A stretch of DNA of 7,490 nucleotides from Caldisericota bacterium. GTDB taxonomy: Bacteria; CAIJMQ01; JAADFP01. The DNA lies in assembly GCA_013152825.1 (NCBI GenBank), contig JAADFP010000040.1, forward strand, positions 1 through 7,490. The letters are read 5' to 3'. Shown here piece after piece: positions 1-5,269 of this stretch. Both the position numbers and the translations under genes were made by a program. Position 1 is the first letter of the stretch. Each line of letters starts with the position of its first letter. The notes beneath the pieces were generated by a model that did not search any database, was not told the origin of the DNA, and was given only the letters and a program-made list of their open reading frames with translations.

Positions 1-402
1 GGAGGGCTATGGGGAGTTCTTTTTATCTTATTTACAGGAGCAAGAATCTACTGGGAGATAGCTGCGATTCTTTTGCTTTTTTGCCTGGGTATAATATCTG
101 CCCGGGAACGTATTTACTACACCGAACATCCTGACCCACCGGAGATAATAATAGATGAAGCCCTGGGAGTTATGATTACTCTTCTTTTTATAGAAAGAAG
201 GATGGTATTCATAATTGCCGGTTTCTTCCTTTTCCACCTTTTTGATTTCTTGAAACCATTCCCCATAAAAAGAATAGAAAAACTAAAAGGAGGATACGGA
301 GTAATTCTGGATGACGTGGTAGGAGGAGTATACGCCAATATTGTCTTGCATCTCTGGATTTTTCTTTATTCCGCTCTAAGCAAGGGTAGATTTCTTTCAT
401 AA
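1..402 (+). CDS. pgpA: Phosphatidylglycerophosphatase A, 3' part (5' end outside window)
   Basis: Dephosphorylates phosphatidylglycerophosphate to phosphatidylglycerol at the inner membrane. The frame is open from base 1; 133 residues are visible before the TAA at 400-402, so the first Met in the window (base 73) is internal and the true start lies upstream. Family motifs seen: a Gly-rich GGLWG stretch at the left edge, DPPEIIIDEALG (acidic metal-binding motif), a hydrophobic FFLFHLFDFLKPFPIKRIE block, then KGGYGVILDDVVGG and YAN. Hydrophobic segments alternate with these conserved loops, as in PgpA. The last 37 bp overlap the 3' end of mtnA on the other strand; both C-termini look genuine. 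The identification is firm from the motifs; only the N-terminus is missing. Confidence 0.93.
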   Translation, partial: GGLWGVLFILFTGARIYWEIAAILLLFCLGIISARERIYYTEHPDPPEIIIDEALGVMITLLFIERRMVFIIAGFFLFHLFDFLKPFPIKRIEKLKGGYGVILDDVVGGVYANIVLHLWIFLYSALSKGRFLS

Positions 403-1406
403 GGGGGATACACAATTCCTTTTTCAGTTATTATCCCTGTAATAAGCTTATTTGGAACTACATCAAAAGCTGGATTGTAAACTTTAATGCCGCAGGGCGC
501 AATTTTTACGCCACGGCACTGAGTAACTTCATCTTCTTTTCTTAATTCTATGGGAATTCCCTCTCCACTACCAAGTTCCCAATCTATAGTAGAAAGAGGA
601 GCTGCTATATAAAAAGGAATATTATGATAATGGGCCAGAATAGCCAATGAGTAAGAGCCTATTTTATTAGCAGTATCCCCATTATTTGCTATTCTATCTG
701 CACCCACAATCACCTTATTAACTCTCCTCTCTCTCATTACTTCCCCTGCCATATCGTCACATATAAGATAGGTTTCTATACCTGCTTTGTTTAATTCCCA
801 GCAGGTTAACCGGGCCCCCTGTAAAAGGGGACGTGTTTCATCAGCATATACCCGGAAAACTTTTCCTTCTTCCCTGGCACAGTACAGCACTGCCAGGGCA
901 GTCCCATATCCAGAAGTAGCCAAACCTCCTGCATTACAGTGAGTAAGTATAGAATCGCCATCTTTTATTATTCCGGCCCCTGCGGCGCCAATTCCCCGGC
1001 ATATCTCATCGTCTTCTTTCAGGATTTTGATAGCTTCTGAAAGAATAATCATTTTTAATTCTTGCACGGGAAGAGCAATACTTTTGCTTACCTTCTCTTT
1101 TATTCTTTTCATAGCCCAGAAAAGGTTTACCGCCGTGGGACGGGAAGAACCAATGTAATCAATTACTTTATCAATTTCCTGTAAAAACTCTTCCCCGCTT
1201 TTTGCCTCACTATCCCGGATACCAATATATACCCCAAAAGCTCCTACAATACCCAAAAGGGGAGCACCCCTTACCCGTAAATTTATTATTGCTTCCCAGA
1301 CTTCCTCTACAGACCTAAGATTAAGATACCTTTCTTCCCCGGGCAAAAGGGTCTGGTCAAGCACCCTCAGAGAATCTCCTTCCCAGCTAACCGGTTTCCA
1401 TTCCAT
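366..1406 (-). CDS. mtnA: S-methyl-5-thioribose-1-phosphate isomerase
   Basis: Isomerises methylthioribose-1-phosphate to methylthioribulose-1-phosphate in methionine salvage or MTA recycling (cytoplasm). From the ATG at 1406 it is 346 aa, the usual length. Motifs: RGAP 46-49, SRPTAVN 88-94, THCNAGGLATSGYGTAL 155-171 with the expected catalytic Cys157, GADRIANNGDTANKIG 235-250 with catalytic Asp237, PLSTID 270-275, NPAFDVVP 311-318 and a C-terminal ITEKGIVYPPYERNL. These distinguish it from eIF2B-alpha and ribose-1,5-bisphosphate isomerase relatives. An upstream in-frame TTG (1442) is rejected as the start because it falls in the -35 element of a good promoter; ATG 1406 also matches the family N-terminus (PVSW, LDQTLLPGEE). 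No well-placed SD precedes it, which suggests a leaderless mRNA. Its 3' end overlaps pgpA by 37 bp. Confidence 0.95.
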   Translation of the reverse strand: MEWKPVSWEGDSLRVLDQTLLPGEERYLNLRSVEEVWEAIINLRVRGAPLLGIVGAFGVYIGIRDSEAKSGEEFLQEIDKVIDYIGSSRPTAVNLFWAMKRIKEKVSKSIALPVQELKMIILSEAIKILKEDDEICRGIGAAGAGIIKDGDSILTHCNAGGLATSGYGTALAVLYCAREEGKVFRVYADETRPLLQGARLTCWELNKAGIETYLICDDMAGEVMRERRVNKVIVGADRIANNGDTANKIGSYSLAILAHYHNIPFYIAAPLSTIDWELGSGEGIPIELRKEDEVTQCRGVKIAPCGIKVYNPAFDVVPNKLITGIITEKGIVYPPYERNLPLLRAE

Positions 1407-1413
1407 GGTTGAA

Positions 1414-1442
1414 ATTTTACCTTTTTGCTGCTTTCCGGTCAA
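1414..1442 (-). promoter_or_regulatory. mtnA promoter, sigma70-type, predicted leaderless
   Basis: Reading the minus strand: -35 TTGACC (1442-1437), a 17-nt spacer, -10 TAAAAT (1419-1414), then 7 nt (TTCAACC) and the ATG at 1406. The predicted transcription start is the A of the ATG or the base before it, so the mRNA would have no 5' leader. This follows from element spacing only. Confidence 0.68.
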
Positions 1443-1474
1443 ACTACCCGGTAAAAATTTGTAATCGCAAGGTG

Positions 1475-1480
1475 TATAAT
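1475..1480 (+). promoter_or_regulatory. -10 box of the homocysteine methyltransferase gene, predicted leaderless
   Basis: Perfect TATAAT, followed by 7 nt (AAGAGTC) and the ATG at 1488, so transcription should start at or next to the start codon. The -35 region 17 nt upstream (TAAAAA, 1452-1457) is poor. A TG lies directly before the hexamer, without the extra base of a classical extended -10. An AAGG at 1469-1472 is too far from the ATG (15 nt) to be a normal SD. Confidence 0.6.
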
Positions 1481-1487
1481 AAGAGTC

Positions 1488-2360
1488 ATGAGAGAGATTT
1501 TTTCCCAGGGAGTTGTCCTATTGGATGGAGGAATGGGTACCAGGCTTATAGATAAAGGCCTTAAAGCCGGAGAGCTTCCGGAATTCTGGAATATAGCATA
1601 CCCGGAAAGCATCAAAGAAATACATCAATCTTACATTAAGGCAGGATCAAAGATTATCTATACCAACACCTTTGGTGCAAATCGATTAAAGTTAAAACGT
1701 GCCCAAAAAGTAAGCTTTCTGGAAAGGTTCAACACTGCTGCAGTAAAACTGGCTAAAGAGGCAGCCGGTGATAAAGTATTTGTAGCCGGTGATATTGGCC
1801 CTACGGGTGAATTCTTAAAACCTTACGGTGGATGGGAAGATAAAGAGTTCTACCAGGCTTTCAGGGAACAGATAGAGATTCTGGTTTCAGAAAAGGTAGA
1901 TTTAATTGTGCTGGAAACCTTTTCTGACCTGCGAGAGATCCAGATAGCTCTCCAGGCAGCAAAAGAAACCGGCAATATCCCCGTTTTTGCCAGCATGAGC
2001 TTTGAGAAAGGGAAAGGCGGATACAAAACTATAATGGGAGTCAATCTGGAAGAAATGGTGCAAGGATTAAAAGAAGCAGATGCAATAGGTATAAATTGCG
2101 GAGGAATTTACCCGGGAGAAGCAGGAGAGGTAATCAAGGAAATGAAAAACTTTACGGATAAGCCTATCCTGGTAAAACTCAATGCCGGCAAGTCAAAAAT
2201 AGTAGAAGGAAAAGTAGAATACGAACTGGGCCCTGAGCAGTTTGCCCGGGACATGGTAATCTCTATTCAAGCAGGCGCAAAATTCATAGGTGGATGCTGC
2301 GGTACCACGGAGAAGCATATAGCTCTCCTTAATGAGCTTATCCAGGCCACGGCTGCATAA
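1488..2360 (+). CDS. Stand-alone homocysteine S-methyltransferase (MetH N-terminal / BHMT-type domain)
   Basis: Zn-dependent transfer of a methyl group to homocysteine to make methionine; the methyl donor cannot be read from the sequence. 290 aa, a single TIM-barrel domain of the length of the first module of cobalamin-dependent MetH, with none of its folate, cobalamin or activation modules. Motifs: LLDGGMGTRL 11-20, TNTFGANRLKL 59-69, GDIGPTGEFLKPYG 101-114, DLIVLETFSDL 138-148, GINCGG 201-206 and GGCCGTT 268-274. Cys204, Cys270 and Cys271 are the expected three zinc ligands. It could work with a separate corrinoid protein and methyltransferase, or use S-methylmethionine, betaine or SAM. It is divergent from mtnA across 81 bp, and ruvX follows after 27 nt on the same strand. 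No SD is visible; a -10 box lies 7 nt before the ATG. Confidence 0.9.
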   Translation: MREIFSQGVVLLDGGMGTRLIDKGLKAGELPEFWNIAYPESIKEIHQSYIKAGSKIIYTNTFGANRLKLKRAQKVSFLERFNTAAVKLAKEAAGDKVFVAGDIGPTGEFLKPYGGWEDKEFYQAFREQIEILVSEKVDLIVLETFSDLREIQIALQAAKETGNIPVFASMSFEKGKGGYKTIMGVNLEEMVQGLKEADAIGINCGGIYPGEAGEVIKEMKNFTDKPILVKLNAGKSKIVEGKVEYELGPEQFARDMVISIQAGAKFIGGCCGTTEKHIALLNELIQATAA

Positions 2361-2387
2361 GCTCTCGCTTACAAATTACATTCTTTT

Positions 2388-2774
2388 ATGAGAATAATGG
2401 GCATTGACTGGGGAGAAAAGCGGATAGGCATTGCCCTGAGCGATCCCCTGCACATTTTTGCCCAGCCATTCTCCATTCTTGAATTCAAGAGTAAAAAAGA
2501 GCTGCTGAAAAAAATAAGAGATATTATCCAGGAAAAAGAAGTAGGTAAAATTGTGGTGGGACTCCCCAGGAGAACCGATGGAAAAGAGGGATGGGCTGAG
2601 AAACAGGTAGAAGAATTTGTTGCCTGGCTCAGGAAATCTCTTTCCGTGGATGTAATCACCTGGGATGAAAGATACACTTCCAGGTTAGCCAGGCAAATTA
2701 CCCTGGACAAAAAGAAAATAGACGCTCTCTCTGCCCAGATTATGCTACAGTCTTACCTGGAGAGTTTGAGGTAA
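2388..2774 (+). CDS. ruvX: RuvX/YqgF-family pre-16S rRNA nuclease / putative Holliday junction resolvase
   Basis: RNase H-fold nuclease family implicated in maturing the 16S rRNA 5' end and proposed to resolve Holliday junctions; cytoplasmic. 128 aa, close to the usual 130-140. Motifs: GIDWGEKRIGIALSDP 5-20 with catalytic Asp7, KIVVGLPRRTDGKEG 54-68, WDERYTS 92-98 with catalytic Glu94, and IDALSAQIMLQSYL 111-124 with catalytic Asp112. All three acidic residues are present. No SD is seen before ATG 2388. An in-frame ATG at 2397 is an alternative, but MRIMGID matches the family N-terminus. It lies 27 nt after the methyltransferase stop, so it is probably co-transcribed with it. Confidence 0.93.
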   Translation: MRIMGIDWGEKRIGIALSDPLHIFAQPFSILEFKSKKELLKKIRDIIQEKEVGKIVVGLPRRTDGKEGWAEKQVEEFVAWLRKSLSVDVITWDERYTSRLARQITLDKKKIDALSAQIMLQSYLESLR

Positions 2775-2837
2775 GGGTAGATTCTTTAGAGAGAGAAACC
2801 TATAACAGGCAAGCCAAGATTTAATCTGTATTCACAT

Positions 2838-3029
2838 TTATGGTAAAATCTGCCACCCTGAGCCATCTATCCCATATATCTCCCGGTAAATTTCTATCCC
2901 TTTGGATGTATCGATTAGGATTTTCATTTTTGCATATATTTCCTTTACTTCTGGCTCTGCTTCAAGAACAAATCTACCTTTTGTGTATTCGCTCATATTC
3001 ACGTTGTGTTTCTGGAGAAATTCCTCCAT
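2838..3029 (-). CDS. Small hypothetical protein, 63 aa, unrecognised
   Basis: I do not recognise this protein. The 63-aa product is charged and soluble-looking, with an amphipathic middle (EVKEIYAKMKILID) and a Gly/Trp-containing tail (GIDGSGWQILP), no signal peptide and no membrane segment. Its codons (mostly GAA, AAA, ATA, GGG, CCA) resemble the neighbouring genes, and composition looks more protein-like than the overlapping plus-strand ORF, which is rich in Leu, Ser and Cys. A TAA lies four codons upstream of the ATG, so this is not the tail of a longer gene. There is no SD; a TAATAC hexamer lies 6 nt before the ATG, as in the leaderless candidates of this window, but it has no -35. It fills the gap between ruvX and the tRNA gene. 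It could be a real small gene or a chance ORF. Confidence 0.5.
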   Translation of the reverse strand: MEEFLQKHNVNMSEYTKGRFVLEAEPEVKEIYAKMKILIDTSKGIEIYREIYGIDGSGWQILP

Positions 3030-3044
3030 TAAGTTGTATTAGAT

Positions 3045-3079
3045 AGATAAACAGAAGAATATCGTGATGCTTTCGATAT
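3045..3079 (-). terminator. Probable intrinsic terminator of the tRNA gene
   Basis: On the minus strand just past the tRNA 3' end, ATATCG (3079-3074) pairs with CGATAT (3064-3059) around a 9-nt loop, and a U-rich tail TCTTCTGTTT follows. The stem is only 6 bp and AU-rich, and the tail is interrupted, so termination may be leaky into the downstream small ORF. Confidence 0.45.
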
Positions 3080-3081
3080 AG

Positions 3082-3154
3082 TGGCGGTGCGAGGATTCGA
3101 ACCTCGGACCCAGAGATTATGATTCTCCTGCTCTGGCCACTGAGCTACACCGCC
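3082..3154 (-). tRNA. tRNA with CAU anticodon, probably tRNA-Ile2 (lysidine type), possibly elongator Met
   Basis: A full 73-nt cloverleaf on the minus strand: acceptor GGCGGTG/CACCGCC, D-arm GCTC/GAGC with an 8-nt loop, anticodon stem GGAGA/TCTCT, loop ATCATAA with anticodon CAT at 3121-3119, T-arm CGAGG/CCTCG with loop TTCGAAT, discriminator A73, and no encoded CCA. It is not the initiator: the anticodon stem lacks the three G-C pairs and position 1 pairs with 72. The D-arm and anticodon arm (GAGCAGG, CATAATC, A38) resemble bacterial tRNA-Ile2, whose C34 is converted to lysidine by TilS; elongator Met tRNAs usually have a TTCATAC loop. The acceptor stem, however, is like elongator Met. Structure is certain; isotype is an inference. 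Confidence 0.95.
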
Positions 3155-3164
3155 TATGCGCTGA

Positions 3165-3173
3165 ATTATACCA
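3165..3173 (-). promoter_or_regulatory. tRNA promoter, extended -10
   Basis: Minus strand TGGTATAAT, a perfect extended -10 (TGnTATAAT). The predicted start is about 4 nt before the first tRNA base at 3154. No clear -35 is seen, which extended -10 promoters can do without. Confidence 0.65.
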
Positions 3174-3209
3174 TATTTTTGTATATTTTTAGTAGTTGAA
3201 AATAATTGA

Positions 3210-3218
3210 TGTTATAAT
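3210..3218 (+). promoter_or_regulatory. TlpA-like gene promoter, extended -10
   Basis: TGTTATAAT is a perfect extended -10. The predicted start is about base 3225, which is the A of an in-frame ATG (3225-3227) and 12 nt before the preferred start codon at 3237. No good -35 is visible. Confidence 0.65.
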
Positions 3219-3226
3219 CTGTTTAT

Positions 3227-3233
3227 GGAGGTG
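3227..3233 (+). promoter_or_regulatory. Ribosome binding site deciding the TlpA-like start
   Basis: GGAGGTG, a near-perfect SD, with its GGAGG ending 5 nt before ATG 3237. This favours 3237 over the ATG at 3225, which would lie inside or upstream of the SD and could be read only as a leaderless start. Confidence 0.75.
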
Positions 3234-3236
3234 CGA

Positions 3237-3719
3237 ATGAGGAAGATTTTTGTAGGAGTTGTGTTGTTGCTCGCTTTGCCTTATCTTGTTTTTGCACAGG
3301 AGAAGCAGGCAGCGGATTTTGCCTTAAAGAACCTACAGGGAGAGATAGTGAAACTTTCTGACTTCCAGGGTAAAGTAATAATTCTCAATTTCTGGGCAAC
3401 CTGGTGTCCCCCCTGTCGAAAAGAGATCCCCTTTTTTGTGGAGCTACAAAAGAAATACGGAGAAAAGGGGCTACAGGTGATAGGAATCTCTATTGATAGG
3501 GGAGGAGTAAAAGTGCTTAAACGTTTTGCTAAGAAATATGAAATCAATTATCCTGTGCTTCTGGCTGATTCTGAAGTAACTAAAAAATACGGAGGAATTG
3601 TCGGGATTCCTACCACTTTTATAATCAACCAGAAAGGGGGAATTGTTAAGAAATTCATAGGCTACCGGGAAAAGGCAATATTTGAATCCGAGGTTAAGCA
3701 GCTTCTTAACCTGCCATGA
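3237..3719 (+). CDS. Exported TlpA/ResA-type thioredoxin-like thiol-disulfide oxidoreductase
   Basis: Extracytoplasmic redox protein of the TlpA/ResA/AhpC-TSA type; such proteins typically reduce disulfides, for example in apocytochrome c maturation. 160 aa from ATG 3237. Residues 1-20 are a signal peptide (MRK, hydrophobic core, cleavage expected after VFA before QEKQ), with no lipobox Cys. The thioredoxin fold follows: FALKNLQGE 28-36, FQGKVIILNFWATWCPPC 43-60 with the CPPC active site (Cys57, Cys60), and GIPTTFII 123-130 with the cis-Pro at 125. No cytochrome maturation genes are in the window, so the partner is unknown. It has its own promoter and RBS, and a weak terminator starts at its stop codon, so it is probably monocistronic. 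A start at 3225 would add four residues (MEVR). Confidence 0.92.
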   Translation: MRKIFVGVVLLLALPYLVFAQEKQAADFALKNLQGEIVKLSDFQGKVIILNFWATWCPPCRKEIPFFVELQKKYGEKGLQVIGISIDRGGVKVLKRFAKKYEINYPVLLADSEVTKKYGGIVGIPTTFIINQKGGIVKKFIGYREKAIFESEVKQLLNLP

Positions 3720-3740
3720 TAGGATTTCCTATTCTTTTTT
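3719..3740 (+). terminator. Weak intrinsic terminator after the TlpA-like gene
   Basis: A short hairpin ATAGG (3719-3723) / CCTAT (3728-3732) with a 4-nt loop, followed by TCTTTTTT to 3740. The stem begins on the last base of the TGA stop. The low stem stability makes it partial at best. It abuts the next promoter. Confidence 0.45.
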
Positions 3741-3741
3741 C

Positions 3742-3750
3742 TGGTAAAAT
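3742..3750 (+). promoter_or_regulatory. Promoter of the FHA-mobA pair, extended -10
   Basis: TGGTAAAAT, one mismatch from TGnTATAAT. The predicted start is near 3757, followed by GAAGGG (3761-3766) as a close SD before ATG 3770. No -35 was recognised. Confidence 0.5.
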
Positions 3751-3769
3751 ATGGAGTTAAGAAGGGAAA

Positions 3770-4108
3770 ATGGTGGAAATATTTAAAAAATTATTCCGGA
3801 AGGTTCCTCATGGGTACCTGGTAGATGAGGAGGAGAATTATCATCCTCTAAACATGCCTCTTACTACGAAAATTGGGAGAGGACGCAATTGCCATATAAA
3901 AGTAACTGATGACCTTCATGTCTCCCGGGAGCATGCTCTTATATTATATGATCAGAAAGGAAAGAAGTTTTTTATAAAAGATCTCGGTTCTAAACACGGG
4001 ACTTTTGTGAATGGGACAGAGGTTAAAGAAGGGGAAGAGAGAGAGTTAAAAGAAGGTGATCATATAAGATTGGGAAAAACTTCTCGTTTTACCTTTAAAC
4101 TACTTTGA
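3770..4108 (+). CDS. Small FHA-domain protein
   Basis: Phosphothreonine-binding signalling adaptor, cytoplasmic, 112 aa and nearly all one FHA domain. Motifs: IGRGRNCHI 35-43 (Arg37), VSREHALI 51-58 (Ser52, His55) and DLGSKHGTFVNG 71-82 (Asn81), which are the expected phosphopeptide-contacting loops. It has no signal peptide, membrane segment or zinc ribbon; the first ~30 residues are basic and then acidic. No Ser/Thr kinase or phosphatase gene is in the window, so the partner is unknown. Its TGA stop overlaps the TTG start of the mobA-like gene (TTGA, 4105-4108), so the two are probably translationally coupled. The fold assignment is firm; the role is not known. Confidence 0.93.
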   Translation: MVEIFKKLFRKVPHGYLVDEEENYHPLNMPLTTKIGRGRNCHIKVTDDLHVSREHALILYDQKGKKFFIKDLGSKHGTFVNGTEVKEGEERELKEGDHIRLGKTSRFTFKLL

Positions 4109-4674
4109 GTAAAGAATGCCCTTTCTGGGGGATTATACTGGCAGGAGAGAGTAAGAGATTCAGGGAGAGCAGAGGAGTACATAAAGCACTTTATCCGCTG
4201 GAAGGTAAGCCCATTATAGAAAAAATTTACAAAGCTATTCTTCCTCTAACCAAAGGAACTTACATAGTAACTCCGTTACCTGAAATATTTTCCCATTTAG
4301 AAATCCCTCTTATAGTAGATAAAGGAGAGGGAGAAGGCCCCCTCAGAGGAGTTTATACTGCTCTCAGGAGATTCCCACGTATATTTCTATTGGGATGTGA
4401 TATGCCTTTCCCTTCTATTCCATTGCTTTTATATATGAAATCTATTTTTTTTAACAAAGGATACGATATTGTAGCCTGCCGCACCAGGGGGATTTTGCAG
4501 CCATTTTTTGCCTTTTATTCGGATACCCTCCTTCCTTTGATAGAAGAAAATTTAAAAAAGAAAGATTATTCTCTCCTTTCTCTATTTGAATCCTGTTCTC
4601 CTTTTGTTGTCGAAGAAAGGGAAGCGGAAAGATTTGACCCTACTCTTTCTTCTTTTTTGAATTTCAACGTTTGA
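4105..4674 (+). CDS. mobA: MobA-like molybdenum cofactor guanylyltransferase, divergent
   Basis: Predicted to attach GMP (or another nucleotide) to molybdopterin in cofactor synthesis; nucleotidyltransferase fold, cytoplasmic, 189 aa, about the family length. Seen: GIILAGESKRF 9-19 with Lys27 downstream, GEGPLRGVYTAL 76-87, CDMPF 98-102 with the metal-binding Asp99, and GILQPFFAFY 129-138. The nucleotide loop is unusual: typical MobA has LAGG-x-S-x-R-MG, here one residue shorter (LAGESKRF) with no MG. The protein ends at NFNV, where the family normally has N-I/V-NTPED. It could therefore be a functional divergent MobA or a related NTP transferase with another substrate. The start is TTG at 4105, overlapping the FHA stop; no SD was judged convincing. 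No molybdoenzyme is in the window. Confidence 0.75.
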   Translation: MSKECPFWGIILAGESKRFRESRGVHKALYPLEGKPIIEKIYKAILPLTKGTYIVTPLPEIFSHLEIPLIVDKGEGEGPLRGVYTALRRFPRIFLLGCDMPFPSIPLLLYMKSIFFNKGYDIVACRTRGILQPFFAFYSDTLLPLIEENLKKKDYSLLSLFESCSPFVVEEREAERFDPTLSSFLNFNV

Positions 4675-5269
4675 ATACGCTGGCAATTCTTTCAGCTATA
4701 ATTTTATAACCACGGGAATTAGGGTGTATTTCATCAGACATTAAATCTGGATTATATAAAACCCCTCTTAGCACATGGGGGATAAAAATAACCCGGTGCT
4801 TTCTGGCCACTTCCCGGTAAACCTTATCATAATAACCAATGGGTGAAACTAAGATTACCATAATACCCTGCTTTTTTAGCCTTTCTACTATTGCATCTAT
4901 GTTTTTTCTGGTCTCATTTAGAGGTACACGATGAATAAAATCATTCCCACCCAGAAGGATTATTACTAAATCAGGATTTTTGTATATAACATCTTCATCC
5001 AGACGTCGGAGAGCCAGGGAAGTAGTATCTCCAGCAATTCCTGCATTTTTAATTTTAATATTAAGGATTTTTGAAAGCTGTGAAGGATAATTCTCTCCAG
5101 CAGATGCTCCCACTCCTGAGGTAAGGCTATCTCCCAGGCAGACAACATAGTTAACGCGAGATAAATCTACCTTTGCCTGTAATTCCTCTTTGATTACATA
5201 TTTTATAGTTATAAGAACAATTACAAAGATTAAGGCAAGAAAAAGAAGGAGATGGCCTTTTATCTTCAT
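4664..5269 (-). CDS. SGNH/GDSL-family esterase or lysophospholipase (TesA-like), membrane-anchored or secreted
   Basis: Serine hydrolase of the SGNH superfamily, probably acting on lipid or carbohydrate esters outside the cytoplasm; 201 aa. Residues 7-26 form one hydrophobic segment with no clear cleavage site or lipobox, so an N-terminal anchor is as likely as a signal peptide. Catalytic blocks: GDSLTSG 46-52 (Ser48), NAGIAGDTT 75-83 (Gly80), LLGGND 105-110 (Asn109) and SDEIHPN 178-184 (Asp179, His182). All four SGNH residues are present. Its TGA overlaps the mobA-like 3' end by 11 bp, tail to tail. No SD lies before the ATG at 5269; the sequence there is AT-rich and no convincing promoter was found. 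It could be transcribed from the LysM operon upstream, through the structured 5270-5399 gap. Confidence 0.92.
   Translation of the reverse strand: MKIKGHLLLFLALIFVIVLITIKYVIKEELQAKVDLSRVNYVVCLGDSLTSGVGASAGENYPSQLSKILNIKIKNAGIAGDTTSLALRRLDEDVIYKNPDLVIILLGGNDFIHRVPLNETRKNIDAIVERLKKQGIMVILVSPIGYYDKVYREVARKHRVIFIPHVLRGVLYNPDLMSDEIHPNSRGYKIIAERIASVFKR

Noticed and set aside
1407..1442. Upstream TTG start of mtnA, adding 12 residues
   Set aside because: The TTG lies in the -35 element of a good promoter, has no SD, and the family N-terminus begins at ATG 1406.
2369..2710. 113-aa minus-strand ORF
   Set aside because: Ser/Leu-rich shadow of ruvX, which has all its family motifs on the other strand.
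2841..2849. TGGTAAAAT on the plus strand as a promoter
   Set aside because: It matches an extended -10, but no gene follows on that strand and it encodes the C-terminus of the small minus-strand ORF.
2840..3046. Plus-strand 68-aa ORF opposite the small hypothetical gene
   Set aside because: Rich in Leu, Ser, His and Cys with no RBS; it looks like the shadow of the better minus-strand ORF.
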